This document shows positions 9,177 to 22,697 of a stretch of 64,000 nucleotides of DNA, piece after piece. Numbering within the stretch: position 1 is the first letter of the stretch; every line of letters starts with the position of its first letter. The position numbers and the translations under genes were made by a program. The DNA is taken from NCBI RefSeq assembly GCF_002362255.1, contig NZ_LPVV01000040.1, positions 306,831-370,830 of the forward strand, written 5' to 3'. This DNA is from Microbacterium sp. SZ1. Its GTDB lineage: Bacteria > Actinomycetota > Actinomycetes > Actinomycetales > Microbacteriaceae. The notes under the pieces were generated by a model. That model searched no databases. It saw only the letters and a list, made by a program, of their open reading frames with translations, and was not told the DNA's origin.

Positions 9177-10090
9177 ACGCCTGCCCGCAATCCGTCGGTG
9201 TCGCGAAGTCCGCGCCACCAGTCGGTGGCGTTCATGGCGCCCTTGCCTGCCGGCTGCACACGCGTCACGGCCAACGGAGCATCCGCGGTGCCGACGAGCA
9301 GCGCGGTCTTCGTCGCGGCGAGCTCGCCCGGAGCGAGTTCTGCGCCGTCGGCAGGGGTCGCTGTGAGGATCTTCACCCGCTGATCGCCCACCGTGGTGTG
9401 CGCGCCGGGCTCAGGAGTCACGCCGCGGAAGCGCGCGTACACCTGCGACGCCGTCTGCGACCAGTCCAGAGCGCCGTCGTCCAACGTGAGCTTGGGAGCC
9501 AGGGTGGGCTCGCCCCTCTGCGGCACTGCGTGCAGGGTTCCGGCGTCGATGCCCGACACGACGTCGGACGTGAGGTCGGCGCCGAACGTCGCGAGCTCCT
9601 CGAGCGCCGCATCGGCCGTCGCGTCGCCCGGGATGTCCGCCTCGCGCATGGCGAAGACGTCGCCTGCGTCGAGTTCCGGGACGAGTTGGAAGACGCTCGC
9701 CCCCAGTCTCTCATCACCGGCGATGAGCGCCCGCTGCACCGGGGCCGCTCCCCGCCACCGAGGCAGCAGTGAGAAATGGAGGTTGATCCACCCGCGATCG
9801 GGTGTTGACAGCAGCGGCTCGCGCACGAGTCCGCCGTAGGCGACGATGACGCCGAGTTCGGGTCCCAGCGCGGCGATGCGTCGGGTGACCTCGTCGTCGA
9901 GCCGCGCCGCCTTGATCACGGGCAGGCCGAGCTCCATGGCGGTCTCGGCGACAGGAGACGGCGTCAATACGCGTTTGCGGCCGAGAGGCGCGTCCGGCCG
10001 CGTGACGACGGCGAGGATCTCGTGCTCGGCGGCGAGGCGCCGGAGGGTTGGCACGGCGGCCGACGGTGTGCCGGCGAAGACGAGACGCAT
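9173..10090 (-). CDS. fmt: Methionyl-tRNA formyltransferase
   Basis: Formylates initiator Met-tRNA using 10-formyl-THF. The 305-aa protein starts MRLVFAGTP. It carries the catalytic core NLHFSLLPRWRGAAP (Asn and His) and the catalytic Asp in ELDAGDVF, followed by a C-terminal OB-like tRNA-binding domain. GGAG lies 9 nt upstream of the ATG. It is placed between priA (53 bp gap) and rsmB (4-bp overlap), the standard actinobacterial order. Confidence 0.96.
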   Translation of the reverse strand: MRLVFAGTPSAAVPTLRRLAAEHEILAVVTRPDAPLGRKRVLTPSPVAETAMELGLPVIKAARLDDEVTRRIAALGPELGVIVAYGGLVREPLLSTPDRGWINLHFSLLPRWRGAAPVQRALIAGDERLGASVFQLVPELDAGDVFAMREADIPGDATADAALEELATFGADLTSDVVSGIDAGTLHAVPQRGEPTLAPKLTLDDGALDWSQTASQVYARFRGVTPEPGAHTTVGDQRVKILTATPADGAELAPGELAATKTALLVGTADAPLAVTRVQPAGKGAMNATDWWRGLRDTDGLRAGV

Positions 10091-10143
10091 GAAGGTGCTC
10101 CGGAGGGAAGTCGAGTGGGAGGGATCCGAGCGGTCGGAGCCGC

Positions 10144-12102
10144 TCAAAGCTCTGGATCGAGGATATCGAGGCGGACCGAGAGTGTGCTCCGAGAGGAGCG
10201 GCCCTTGCCGCGCCTGGCCGCGACGGCCTCGGCGACGACCGCCGCGCGCAGCGTCGTCGCCACTCTGCTTCCGGCGCCGTAGTCGAAGCGAACCAGGGCG
10301 CGGACCCGCGGCGGAACGTCGTCGGACTCCACCGGGACGGGCCCGAGCACGGCATCCGCGGGTAGCGCGAGCTCCCGGAGACTGCTCAGTGCTCGCCCGA
10401 CTGCCGCAGATGACCCCTCGACGAGCGCGACTCGTGCGGCGGGGGGCATGTGCAGCGGCGCTCGCTCGGCGAGTTCTGCGCGCGCGTAGCCCGCCTGGTT
10501 CCACGTCGCGAGGGCTCGGGCAACGGCCCCGTCGACCCCCACGAGGTGCACGGGCGCGCCCGGGGCGGCGAGGGCGGCGGCGTTCGACCACCAGCGAAGA
10601 CAGGCCTCGCCGATCCGAAGATCCGGCGCCTGCAGCATCCGCGGACCGTCCAGCAGCACCACCGCCCGGTATCCGCCCTCGGCGATCGGTTCGGCCCCCC
10701 GCGTCGCCACGACGAGAGCGGGCTTATCGGCGACCCGCTCGACGGGGTGCGCACTGTCGGCGACGATGACACGGATGCCGGGGAACGCCCGACCGAGCTC
10801 ATCGGCGGTGCGCTCGCTGCCCGACGAGGCGAGCCGCAGCTTCGTCGAGGAGCACACCGGGCAGCTCCAGGCGCGCGCGCCGCGACCGCACCACCCGCAG
10901 ACCGGCACGGCACCCCGATGCTTCGCCCCGAGCGGTCCCCCGCAGTGGGCGCAGCGAGCGGGCGCCCGGCATTCGGCGCAGACGAGGGAAGGGGCGAATC
11001 CCGGACGCGACACCTGCACGAGCACGGGCCCCTCGGCGGCCGCGTTGCGCGCCGAGAGGAAGGCGGACGAGGGCATGCGCTGCGCGGTGGGCGCCTCCAT
11101 CTCCTGCGGAGTGCTGAGTATCACCCGAGGCAGAACACGTCTGCGCGCACGGACGTCCTGCAGCCACCCTCGCGCCACGAGGCGCTCGACATCCGTGGTG
11201 CGCGTGTGGCCGACGAACAGCAGTGCGGAACCCTCCTGCTCCTGCCGGAGCAGCGCCGCGTCGCGCGCGTTCACGTACGGGGCCAGCGGCTCGCCGAGGA
11301 GCGGGTCGCCGTCGTCCCAGATCGCCACCAGGCCGGCCTGCACCGGTGCGTAGACGGCCGAGCGGTTGCCGACGACGATGCACGGGGACTCTTCGAGCGA
11401 GCGGAGGAAGGCGCGATAACGGTCGGGATTCGTCTGTCGGGAGTCGTAGCGGACGACGGTGCCCTCCGGCGCGACGCTCTCGAGGGCTGCGAGCAGGCGA
11501 TCGAGATCGCGATGGTCGGGGACGATCAGGATGCTGGACGCGCCGCCGTCGAGCACGGACGTGGCGGCCGCCGCGAGCAGCGATGCCCAGCCCTGCTCCT
11601 CGTCGCGCTGCTGCGGGATCGCCTCGACCGCCGCGCGCCCGTGCTGCTCCAGCACGGCATCGAGCCCGTCGTAGGCGTCGATGACTCCCCGAGTCGCCTC
11701 GCGCGCGGCATCCGATGCCTTGACCGCGGGCGCGTCGTTCGTCCAGGCCTTCTCGACCCGCACCTGCCGCTTCGGGATCACCAGACGGAGGATGTCGGAC
11801 GCCGACCCGGCGGCGCGGTCGGCGGTGCGCCGCGCCAGCCGGTAGAGGCGATCCGGAAGCACCGCCACCGAGGAGACGACGCTCTCGATCTCCGACAGCG
11901 GGCGGTCCGCGTCGTCCTCGAGGTCGAGCTCGACGACATAGGCGTCGAGTACCCGCCCGGCCGTGCGCAGAGGCACCCGCACCCGCACACCCGTGCCGAC
12001 CTCGCCCAACTCGTCGGGTATCGCGTAGTCGAACAGCCGATCGAGCTGCGGCAGCGGGGAGTCCAGGAGCACGCGCGCGACACGCCGGCTCTGCGTCACC
12101 AT
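10144..12102 (-). CDS. priA: PriA-like replication restart protein lacking helicase motifs
   Basis: Homologue of the primosomal protein N', 652 aa. The N-terminal DNA-binding domain (to about residue 115) and the double zinc-binding cysteine cluster (CAECRAPARCAHCGG, then VCGWCG and CPVC) are present. The region where PriA normally has a GxxGxGKT P-loop and a DEEH box reads instead as LLAAAATSVLDGG and AIWDDGD. This agrees with the known actinobacterial PriA subgroup, which has no recognisable helicase motifs. It probably acts as a structural loader rather than an ATPase; that is inference. The stop is followed by fmt. Confidence 0.88.
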   Translation of the reverse strand: MVTQSRRVARVLLDSPLPQLDRLFDYAIPDELGEVGTGVRVRVPLRTAGRVLDAYVVELDLEDDADRPLSEIESVVSSVAVLPDRLYRLARRTADRAAGSASDILRLVIPKRQVRVEKAWTNDAPAVKASDAAREATRGVIDAYDGLDAVLEQHGRAAVEAIPQQRDEEQGWASLLAAAATSVLDGGASSILIVPDHRDLDRLLAALESVAPEGTVVRYDSRQTNPDRYRAFLRSLEESPCIVVGNRSAVYAPVQAGLVAIWDDGDPLLGEPLAPYVNARDAALLRQEQEGSALLFVGHTRTTDVERLVARGWLQDVRARRRVLPRVILSTPQEMEAPTAQRMPSSAFLSARNAAAEGPVLVQVSRPGFAPSLVCAECRAPARCAHCGGPLGAKHRGAVPVCGWCGRGARAWSCPVCSSTKLRLASSGSERTADELGRAFPGIRVIVADSAHPVERVADKPALVVATRGAEPIAEGGYRAVVLLDGPRMLQAPDLRIGEACLRWWSNAAALAAPGAPVHLVGVDGAVARALATWNQAGYARAELAERAPLHMPPAARVALVEGSSAAVGRALSSLRELALPADAVLGPVPVESDDVPPRVRALVRFDYGAGSRVATTLRAAVVAEAVAARRGKGRSSRSTLSVRLDILDPEL

Positions 12103-12109
12103 CGCGCGC

Positions 12110-13303
12110 TCAGAGGCCGGCTGCCCGCCGCAGCTCCTCGGCGCGATCCGTCCGCTCCCAGGTGAAGTCGGGGAGCTCTCGTCCGAAGTGCCCGTACGCG
12201 GCGGTCTGCGCGTAGATCGGGCGCAGCAGGTCGAGCTGCTCGATGATGGCCTGCGGTCGCAGGTCGAAGACATCGAGGATCGCCCGGGTGATCGCCTCGT
12301 CCGAGACCTTGCCGGTGCCGAACGTCTCGACGTAGAGGCCGACCGGGCGCGCGACACCGATCGCATATGCGACCTGCACCTCCAGGCGGTCTGCGAGACC
12401 CGCGGCGACGGCGTTCTTCGCCACCCAGCGCGTCGCATAGGCGCCCGAGCGATCGACCTTGGATGGATCCTTGCCGCTGAACGCTCCGCCGCCGTGACGG
12501 GCAGCGCCGCCGTACGTGTCGATGATGATCTTGCGCCCGGTGAGCCCGGCGTCTCCCTTGGGGCCGCCGGTGACGAAGGGTCCGGCCGGGTTGATGTAGT
12601 ACGTGATGTCGTCGAGGTCGAGACCCGTGGTCGCGAGAACCGGATCGATGACGTGCTGGCGCACCTGCGCCTGCAGCTCCTCCTGAGAGATGTCAGGATT
12701 GTGCTGCGTGGAGAGGACGACCGCATCGACGGTCTTCGGCGTGAAGCCGTCGTAGCCGAGGGTCACCTGCGTCTTGCCGTCCGGGCGCAGGAAGGGCAGG
12801 ACCCCCGACCAGCGGACCTCGGTGAGGCGTTCGGCGATGCGATGCGCGGTCCACGCCGCCATCGGCATCAGCTGCGGCGTCTCGTTGGTCGCGAAGCCGA
12901 ACATGATGCCCTGGTCGCCGGCTCCGAGGCCGTCGAGCGGATCGATCGACGAGCCGTCGCGGTGTTCCTGCGCGTTGTCGACGCCGTGCGCGATGTCGGA
13001 GGACTGCTCCCCCACCGAGACGCTGACTCCGCACGAATCGCCGTCGAAGCCGGTGTCGCTGGACGTGTAGCCGATCCCGTTTACGACCTGACGCACGATG
13101 GTGGGGATGTCGACGTAGGCGTCGGTGCGGATCTCCCCGGCGACGTGAACGAGCCCGGTCGTCACGAGGGTCTCGACGGCGACACGCGAGCCCGCGTCCT
13201 TGGCCAGGAGCCCGTCGAGGATGCTGTCCGAGATCTGGTCGCAGATCTTGTCCGGGTGCCCTTCGGTGACGGACTCGGACGTGAACAGACGCAGGGCGCT
13301 CAT
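12110..13303 (-). CDS. metK: S-adenosylmethionine synthetase
   Basis: Makes S-adenosylmethionine from ATP and methionine. The 397-aa protein has the ATP-binding [15 protein letters not shown] at the N-terminus, the signature [11 protein letters not shown], and the phosphate loop [20 protein letters not shown] sits 7 nt upstream of the ATG. It lies 7 bp upstream of priA. In most actinobacteria coaBC separates rpoZ and metK; here only a 92-bp gap with a strong hairpin does. Confidence 0.98.
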   Translation of the reverse strand: MSALRLFTSESVTEGHPDKICDQISDSILDGLLAKDAGSRVAVETLVTTGLVHVAGEIRTDAYVDIPTIVRQVVNGIGYTSSDTGFDGDSCGVSVSVGEQSSDIAHGVDNAQEHRDGSSIDPLDGLGAGDQGIMFGFATNETPQLMPMAAWTAHRIAERLTEVRWSGVLPFLRPDGKTQVTLGYDGFTPKTVDAVVLSTQHNPDISQEELQAQVRQHVIDPVLATTGLDLDDITYYINPAGPFVTGGPKGDAGLTGRKIIIDTYGGAARHGGGAFSGKDPSKVDRSGAYATRWVAKNAVAAGLADRLEVQVAYAIGVARPVGLYVETFGTGKVSDEAITRAILDVFDLRPQAIIEQLDLLRPIYAQTAAYGHFGRELPDFTWERTDRAEELRRAAGL

Positions 13304-13354
13304 CGGTGCTCCAGAACGGGATCGATCGGATGAAGGGGTCGGACCCCATTCTGA

Positions 13355-13386
13355 ACCGCGCCGCCGACATCAGCCGGCGGCGCGGT
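13355..13386 (-). terminator. GC-rich hairpin after rpoZ
   Basis: Perfect 12-bp inverted repeat (ACCGCGCCGCCG and its complement) around an 8-nt loop, starting 9 bp after the rpoZ stop and well ahead of metK. No U-tract follows, as is common in high-G+C bacteria. It probably ends the long pyr-gmk-rpoZ transcript and separates it from metK. Confidence 0.7.
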
Positions 13387-13395
13387 CACAGGAGG

Positions 13396-13653
13396 TCACT
13401 CTGCGTGACGCAGGCGGAGCTTGTCCTCGTTGATCTCGTGCAGAGCGATGGTCAGCGGCTTGTCCTCGACCGAGGAGTCGACGAGCGGGCCGACGTTGTC
13501 GAAGAGGTTGCCCTCGTGCAGGTCCGAGTAGTAGTCGTTGATCTGGCGCGCGCGCTTCGCCGCGTAGATGACGAGCTCGTACTTGGAGTCCACTCGGTCG
13601 AGAAGGTTGTCGATGGGGGGATCGATGATGCCCTTGTTGTGGTGTCCGGCCAT
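13396..13653 (-). CDS. rpoZ: RNA polymerase omega subunit
   Basis: Small subunit that helps assemble and stabilise the beta' subunit. The 85-aa product carries the family core [31 protein letters not shown] (residues 9-39) and a C-terminal [10 protein letters not shown] segment. AGGAGGT lies 5 nt before the ATG. A CCTGATCAGG palindrome overlaps this ribosome binding site. It sits between gmk and metK, as in other actinobacteria. Confidence 0.95.
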   Translation of the reverse strand: MAGHHNKGIIDPPIDNLLDRVDSKYELVIYAAKRARQINDYYSDLHEGNLFDNVGPLVDSSVEDKPLTIALHEINEDKLRLRHAE

Positions 13654-13716
13654 GGTGACCTCCTGATCAGGCGACGGGTTCGTCGCGAAGACGGCGCAAT
13701 GGGCGCGCGAGAATAC

Positions 13717-14625
13717 TCAGCGCGCAGAGCTTGAAGACAATTCTACGACCTCGGCGGCCGCAGCGGCGACGTCCTCGTTCACGACGAGGTGATCGAACTC
13801 GTTCTGTGCGGCCAGTTCGACCTTCGCGGTGCGCAGGCGGCGGGCCCGCTCCTCCGGCCCCTCCGTGCCGCGACCGACGAGTCGCTGGACCAGTTCGTCC
13901 CAGCTGGGCGGCAGCAGGAAGATCAGCGTGGCGCTCGGCTCCGCCTTGCGCACCTGGCGCGCGCCCTGCAGATCGATCTCCAGCAGCACGGTCTTGCCGG
14001 CGGCCAGCGCAGCGTCGATCGGCGCACGCGGGGTGCCGTAGCGGGACCGGTTGTGGACCACGGCGTACTCGAGCAGCTCCCCCGCGTCGATGAGGCGGTC
14101 GAACTCCGCGTCGTCGACGAAGAAGTAGTGCACGCCGTCGACCTCGCCGGGGCGCGGCGCCCGCGTGGTCGCCGACACCGAGAGATGGATCTCCGGGTTG
14201 TGCTCGCGGATGTACGCGGCCACGGTCCCCTTGCCGACCGCCGTCGGGCCGGCCAGCACCAGGAGCCGGCTGCGACCGCCACGCGGCTCGATGACCGGGA
14301 AGCGCTCGTCGAGCCAGCGAGTCAGGGCGGCGCGCTGTCGTACGCCGAGGCCGCCGAGTCGCTTGACCGGCGAGATGCCCAGGTCGTCGAGGATGCGGTC
14401 GCGCTTGCCCGCACCGATCGCGGGGAGGGCCAGCAGGAAGTCCGTGATCCGCATCGACCCCTCCACCGAGTCGGGGTCGGCGGTGGCACGGGCGAGCACG
14501 GTCTGCGGCGTCGTGACCCGCATGGTGAGGTCGCGCTTCAGCGCAGCACGCGCGCGTCGACGCTCCACGGCCTTGCGGGCGGCGGCGGCGCGGTCGACTT
14601 CGGGGACGGGACGAGCCTCAGCCAC
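13717..14625 (-). CDS. gmk: Fusion of mIHF-type integration host factor and guanylate kinase
   Basis: The C-terminal 190 residues are guanylate kinase, which converts GMP to GDP. The P-loop GPTAVGKGT is at 126-134, followed by [20 protein letters not shown] and a lid with [11 protein letters not shown]. The first 110 residues are not part of normal kinases. They match the actinobacterial integration host factor (mIHF): an Ala/Arg-rich helix, [19 protein letters not shown] and [20 protein letters not shown], a helix-turn-helix-like nucleoid DNA-binding fold. In many actinobacteria mihF is a separate gene just upstream of gmk. The GTG start at 14625 is chosen because GAGAGG precedes it by 7 nt; it overlaps pyrF by 8 bp. 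A longer start at 14679 would extend further into pyrF. Confidence 0.9.
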   Translation of the reverse strand: MAEARPVPEVDRAAAARKAVERRRARAALKRDLTMRVTTPQTVLARATADPDSVEGSMRITDFLLALPAIGAGKRDRILDDLGISPVKRLGGLGVRQRAALTRWLDERFPVIEPRGGRSRLLVLAGPTAVGKGTVAAYIREHNPEIHLSVSATTRAPRPGEVDGVHYFFVDDAEFDRLIDAGELLEYAVVHNRSRYGTPRAPIDAALAAGKTVLLEIDLQGARQVRKAEPSATLIFLLPPSWDELVQRLVGRGTEGPEERARRLRTAKVELAAQNEFDHLVVNEDVAAAAAEVVELSSSSAR

Positions 14626-15459
14626 GGCTGACCTCTCTGTACTCGGCGACGCGGGCGTCGATGGCGGCGGCGAGGTCATGCGGACCCGCCTCCAGGATGC
14701 TGCGACTCTCGCTCGCGATGACGGCGGCGCTCATCGAGCCGAAACGGCGGTGCACGTCTGCCGGCGAGGCGCCCTGCGCCCCGAAACCCGGAGCGAGGAT
14801 CGGAGCGACCGGGGTGTACGCGGCGAGTCCGGCATCCGTCCAGTCGACCGTCGCCCCGATGACGAAGCCGATGCTCCCCCACTCCCCCGTGCGGCCCTGC
14901 TCCGCGTTGCGCGCGGACACCACGGAGACGATGTCAGCCGACACCGAGCGGCCCGTCGCAGACTGCGATCGCTGCAGCGCCTCCGCCTCAGGATTGCTCG
15001 TCGCGGCGAGCACGAACACGCCCTTGCCGTGCGTGTGCGCGAGATCGAAGGTGCCGTCGAGCGCGCCGACTCCCAGGAACGGGTTGACGGTCAGGGCGTC
15101 GGCTTCGAGCGACGAGCCCTGCGTGAGCCAGGCCGCGGCGTACGCGTCCATGGTCGTGCCGATGTCGCCGCGCTTGGCGTCGGCGATCACGATCAGTCCC
15201 GCTGCCCGCGCCGCCGACAGGACCTCCTCGAGCGCCGCGAATCCACCGGATCCGAAGCGCTCGAAGAACGAGACCTGCGGCTTGACGATGCCGACCCGCC
15301 CGGCGGCGGCCTCGACCGAGCGCAGACCGAACTCGCGCACACCCGCGGCATCCTGCCCGAGCCCCCAGCCGTCGAGCAGCCCGGGGTGCGGATCGATGCC
15401 CACGCAGAGCGGGCCGCGCTCGTCCAGGACGGCGCGGACCCGCTCACCGAAGGACGTGG

Positions 15460-15463
<4 letters not shown>
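14618..15463 (-). CDS. pyrF: Orotidine 5'-phosphate decarboxylase
   Basis: Last step of UMP synthesis. The 281-aa protein is of the type 2 (mycobacterial) family, with the catalytic [10 protein letters not shown]. The C-terminal [11 protein letters not shown] binds phosphate. The GTG start overlaps the carB stop as GTGA. The pyrD gene usually associated with this operon is not present in the window. Confidence 0.95.
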
Positions 15464-18746
<3,283 letters not shown>

Positions 18747-18747
<1 letters not shown>

Positions 18748-19901
18748 TACTGGGCGTCCTTCTTGTTCGCGTTGTTCGCGATGACCATGTCGCGGAAGCG
18801 GTCGAAGAGGTAGTTGGCGTCGTGCGGACCGGCCGCGGCCTCCGGGTGGTACTGCACCGAGAAGGCCGGGATGTCGAGGGCGCGCAGACCCTCGACGACG
18901 TTGTCGTTGAGACCGACGTGGCTCACTTCGACCTTGCCGTAGCCGTGCGGGCTGTCGAACGAGCCCTCGAGCGGGGCGTCGACCGCGAAACCGTGGTTGT
19001 GCGCTGTGATCTCGACCCGACCCGTCTGCTTGTCGAGGACCGGCTGGTTGATCCCTCGGTGGCCGAACGGCAGCTTGTAGGTGCCGAGGCCGAGGGCGCG
19101 GCCGAGCAGCTGGTTGCCGAAGCAGATGCCGAAGAACGGCAGCCCGTCGTCGAGGACGGAGCGGAGCAGCTCGACGTGGTCGCCCGAGGCCGCCGGGTCG
19201 CCGGGCCCGTTCGAGTAGAACACCGCGACCGGGTCGATGGCACGGAGCTCGTCGATGGTGACGTCCTGCGGCAGCACGTGCACCTCGAAGCCGCGCGCGG
19301 CGAGGTTGTCGATCGTGGCCTGCTTGACGCCGAGGTCGAGCACGGCCAGGTTGCCGACCTTCTCGCCGACGGCATCCGTCACCGTCGCGACCTCGACCGA
19401 GACCTGCGCGGAGAGGTTCTGCCCGGCCATCTTCGGGGCTTCCCGCACGATCCGGAGCTGCTCATCGGCGTCGAGGCGAGCCGCCTCGCCCGAGAAGATG
19501 CCGCCGCGCATCGAGCCGGCGGAGCGGATGTGCCGGGTGATCGAACGGGTGTCGATGCCGCTGATGCCGACGATGCCGTCCTGCACGAGGATCTCGTCGA
19601 GCGACGCGTTCGCGCGCCAGTTCGAGACGACGCGAGAGGGATCGCGCACGATGTAACCGGCCACCCAGATACGGCGCGACTCGGGGTCCTCGTCGTTCAT
19701 GCCGGTGTTGCCGATGTGCGGGGCCGTCTGCAGCACGATCTGTCCGGCGTACGACGGGTCGGTGAGCGTCTCCTGGTAACCGGACATGCCGGTTGCGAAG
19801 ACGACCTCGCCGAGGGTGGTGCCCAGCGCGCCGTATGCGCGGCCGCTGTGACGGGTGCCGTCCTCGAGGACCAGGACGGCGGGTTCGGGGAGGGCGGTCA
19901 T
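18747..19901 (-). CDS. carA: Carbamoyl-phosphate synthase small subunit
   Basis: Glutaminase subunit that feeds ammonia to CarB. The 384-aa protein has an N-terminal CarA-specific domain and a C-terminal class I amidotransferase domain. The nucleophile is the Cys of [11 protein letters not shown], and the His-Glu pair is in [13 protein letters not shown]. The ATG overlaps the stop of the upstream membrane protein (ATGA), consistent with coupled translation. Confidence 0.98.
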
Positions 19902-20434
19902 GACTGTTCTCCTGTGTCGGTCGTGGCGATGTCGTCGCGGCCGCCTGAGGCGGGGACGAGTCGCTGGAGTTCTGAGATGAAGTTCTTCGGGTCGCCGTCG
20001 GTGAGGCGGAGGTAGGAGTCGACCACCGTGTCGTCGGCGGCGTTCCAGGCGACCCGCACGAGGCCGCCCGGCTCGACCACGCGGTCGATCGTGACCGTGG
20101 CCCGATCCACACCGGCGAGTCGCTCCTTGGCGAGGAACACCGTGGGCGCGCCGTCGAGGCAGAGGGCGAGACCGCGATCCGTGACCGCGGCCTCTCCCCT
20201 CGCCCGGTAGGCGAGCGGAGACATGGTGAGGCGTTCGAGCGGCTGATCGTGCTTCGTGGTGGACACGTACAGCACCTCGTGCCGGTCGAGGACCTCGGCA
20301 TGCTCGGGGACGCCGAGCGGGGCCGCGAGCCCCGCGTCACGTCGGAGGCGGCGTCGCCAGGCGACGAGCATGGCCAGGAGTGCGAGCGCGGCGAGAGCGA
20401 TCATCACGGCGATCGCGACGTCCCTGGGGATCAT
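19898..20434 (-). CDS. Membrane-anchored PH-like protein of the pyr operon
   Basis: A 178-aa protein with one N-terminal membrane segment (about residues 6-27) followed by basic WRRRLRRD and a cytoplasmic domain of about 125 residues. Its predicted beta-rich pattern resembles the bacterial PH-like domain often annotated at this position. Proteins of this kind lie between pyrC and carA in mycobacteria and other actinobacteria, and no function is established. Both ends overlap their neighbours by 4 bp, so it is an integral part of the operon. Confidence 0.8.
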   Translation of the reverse strand: MIPRDVAIAVMIALAALALLAMLVAWRRRLRRDAGLAAPLGVPEHAEVLDRHEVLYVSTTKHDQPLERLTMSPLAYRARGEAAVTDRGLALCLDGAPTVFLAKERLAGVDRATVTIDRVVEPGGLVRVAWNAADDTVVDSYLRLTDGDPKNFISELQRLVPASGGRDDIATTDTGEQS

Positions 20435-21735
20435 GCGTTCAGCTCCTCGACCACCGAGCCCGACTCCACGGTCAGCGTGCCGCCGTGGATCGTGTACTCG
20501 ACGCGGCCCGGCAGAGCGCGACCCAGGTACGGCGAGTTCGCGCTGCGACCGTGCAGGTCGGCCTCGGTGAACACCCCGGAGACGGATGCGTCGTACAGCG
20601 TGATCTGCGCAGGCGCTCCCACCTCGAGGGCGGTGCCGTGGCCAGAGAGCCGACCGATGCGAGCGGGGGCCGCGCTCATGACGCGGGCGACGTCGCTCCA
20701 TCCGATCAGTCCGGTCTGCACCATCGACTGGTGCACGACCCGCAGTGCGCTCTCGAGTCCGACCATCCCGTTCGCTGCGGCCTGCCACTCGCACGTCTTG
20801 TGCTCGCTCGGGTGCGGAGCGTGATCGGTCGCGACGATGTCGATCGTCCCGTCGGCGAGCCCCTCGCGCACCGCGAGCACGTCCTCCTCGCGCCGGAGCG
20901 GCGGGTTGACCTTGTACCGGGCGTCGTAGCCGCGCACGAGTTCGTCGGTGAGCAGGAGGTGATGGGGTGTCACCTCGGCGGTCACCGCGATCCCGCGCTT
21001 CTTCGCCCAGCGGACGATGTCGACCGAGCCGGCGGTGGACAGGTGGCAGACGTGCAGGCGCGAGCCGACGTGCTCGGCGAGGAGCACGTCGCGCGCGATG
21101 ATCGACTCCTCGGCGACCGCCGGCCATCCGGAGAGTCCCAGTTCCGCCGACACGACGCCCTCGTTCATCTGGGCGCCCTCGGTCAGGCGGGGGTCCTGCG
21201 CGTGCTGGGCGATCACACCGCCGAAGGACTTCACGTACTCGAGCGCGCGCCGCATGATCAGCGGGTCGAACACGCAGAAGCCGTCGTCGCTGAACACCCG
21301 CACCTGAGCGCGGGACGTCGCCATCGCGCCGAGCTCGGCGAGTCGCTCGCCCTTCTGCCCCACGGTGACGGCGCCGATCGGCTGCACGGTCGCGTATCCC
21401 GCCGCTTCGCCCAGGGCGAGCTCCTGCTCGACCACACCGGCCGTGTCGGCCACGGGCGAGGTGTTCGGCATCGCGAAGACGGCCGTGAATCCACCGGCTG
21501 CCGCTGCGCGGGTTCCGGTGAGGATCGTCTCGGATGCCTCGTAGCCCGGCTCGCGGAGGTGCGTGTGCAGGTCGACGAGCCCGGGCAGCGCGACCAGTCC
21601 GGTCGCGTCGATGACGCGAGCGCCCGCACGCTGGAGTCCGGAGCCGATCTCGGCGATCCGGCCGTCCTCCACGATCATGTCGACGCTCTCGGCGCCGAGA
21701 AGCTGTGCGCCGGTGATGACGAGGGTCTCGCTCAC
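20431..21735 (-). CDS. pyrC: Dihydroorotase
   Basis: Cyclises carbamoyl aspartate to dihydroorotate. The 434-aa class I enzyme has the zinc-binding [10 protein letters not shown], a bridging residue region around [16 protein letters not shown], and the catalytic ATDHAPH. The GTG start overlaps the pyrB stop as GTGA and has GGGGGAG upstream. Confidence 0.96.
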   Translation of the reverse strand: MSETLVITGAQLLGAESVDMIVEDGRIAEIGSGLQRAGARVIDATGLVALPGLVDLHTHLREPGYEASETILTGTRAAAAGGFTAVFAMPNTSPVADTAGVVEQELALGEAAGYATVQPIGAVTVGQKGERLAELGAMATSRAQVRVFSDDGFCVFDPLIMRRALEYVKSFGGVIAQHAQDPRLTEGAQMNEGVVSAELGLSGWPAVAEESIIARDVLLAEHVGSRLHVCHLSTAGSVDIVRWAKKRGIAVTAEVTPHHLLLTDELVRGYDARYKVNPPLRREEDVLAVREGLADGTIDIVATDHAPHPSEHKTCEWQAAANGMVGLESALRVVHQSMVQTGLIGWSDVARVMSAAPARIGRLSGHGTALEVGAPAQITLYDASVSGVFTEADLHGRSANSPYLGRALPGRVEYTIHGGTLTVESGSVVEELNA

Positions 21736-22697
21736 AGGTCTCCCCCTCGTTCGTCGTCTCGTTCGCCCGCAAGGAGCAGGTACAGCACTGCCATCCGGAT
21801 GGACACCCCGTTCGTGACCTGCTCCAGCACCGTGGAGCGCGGCGAATCGGCGGCCTCGGAGGAGATCTCCAGCCCGCGGTTCATGGGTCCCGGGTGCATG
21901 ACAATGCTATCGTCCGGCAGAGCGGCCACGCGCCGTGCGTCGAGTCCCCACCGACGGGAATACTCCCGCTCAGTCGGGAAATACGCGGCATTCATCCGCT
22001 CCAGCTGGATTCGCAGCATCATGACCGCGTCCGGGCCGTCCGCGAGCGCCTCGTCGAGGTCGTAGAGCACGCGCACTGGCCACTGCGACACGTTCTGGGG
22101 CACCAGAGTCGGCGGCGACACGAGAGTGACCTCGGCGCCCAGCGTGGTCAGCAGCCAGACGTTGGACCGAGCGACCCGGGAGTGCAGCACGTCGCCGACG
22201 ACGACCACGCGGATGCCGGACAGGTCGCGGCCTCGGCTGTCGACGCCGAACCGACGCTTGCGGATGGTGAACGCGTCGAGGAGCGCCTGGGTGGGGTGCT
22301 CGTGCGTGCCGTCGCCGGCATTCACGACGCCCGCGGAGATCCAGCCGCTCGTGGCGAGCGTCTGCGGGGCGCCGGAGGCGGGATGGCGGATGACGACGGC
22401 ATCCGCCCCCATCGCCTGCAGCGTCTGCGCGGTGTCCTTCAGGCTCTCGCCCTTGGAGACGCTGGACCCTTTGGCGGCGAAGTTGATCACGTCGGCCGAG
22501 AGGCGCTTGGCGGCGGCCTCGAACGAGATGCGCGTGCGGGTCGAGTCCTCGAAGAAGAGGTTCACGACGGTCTTGCCGCGCAGTGTCGGGAGTTTCTTGA
22601 CCTCGCGCGACTGCGTGTCGGACATGTCCTCCGCGACGTCGAGGATGCGAAGGGCGGCCTCGCGGTGGAGGGTGCGGGTGTCGAGAAGATGCCTCAT
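21732..22697 (-). CDS. pyrB: Aspartate carbamoyltransferase catalytic subunit
   Basis: Joins carbamoyl phosphate and aspartate. The 321-aa protein has the carbamoyl-phosphate site [12 protein letters not shown], the SKGES loop lysine and HPTQALLD. No regulatory pyrI gene is nearby, as expected for actinobacteria. The ATG overlaps the pyrR stop (ATGA). Confidence 0.97.
   Translation of the reverse strand: MRHLLDTRTLHREAALRILDVAEDMSDTQSREVKKLPTLRGKTVVNLFFEDSTRTRISFEAAAKRLSADVINFAAKGSSVSKGESLKDTAQTLQAMGADAVVIRHPASGAPQTLATSGWISAGVVNAGDGTHEHPTQALLDAFTIRKRRFGVDSRGRDLSGIRVVVVGDVLHSRVARSNVWLLTTLGAEVTLVSPPTLVPQNVSQWPVRVLYDLDEALADGPDAVMMLRIQLERMNAAYFPTEREYSRRWGLDARRVAALPDDSIVMHPGPMNRGLEISSEAADSPRSTVLEQVTNGVSIRMAVLYLLLAGERDDERGGDL

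Noticed and set aside
7314..9383. Long plus-strand open frame across rpe, rsmB and fmt
   Set aside because: Crosses three well-supported minus-strand genes and has no recognisable domain.
12103..12726. N-terminal extension of priA into metK
   Set aside because: The frame is open through metK but PriA similarity begins at the ATG at 12102; the extra residues are a shadow of metK.
13304..13354. SAM riboswitch before metK
   Set aside because: The gap is short and shows only a small GGGG/CCCC element; no multi-helix SAM aptamer is possible.
14626..14679. Longer start of the mIHF-gmk fusion at 14679
   Set aside because: It would overlap pyrF by over 60 bp, has no ribosome binding site, and adds a Ser/Pro stretch without similarity; GTG 14625 has GAGAGG at good distance.
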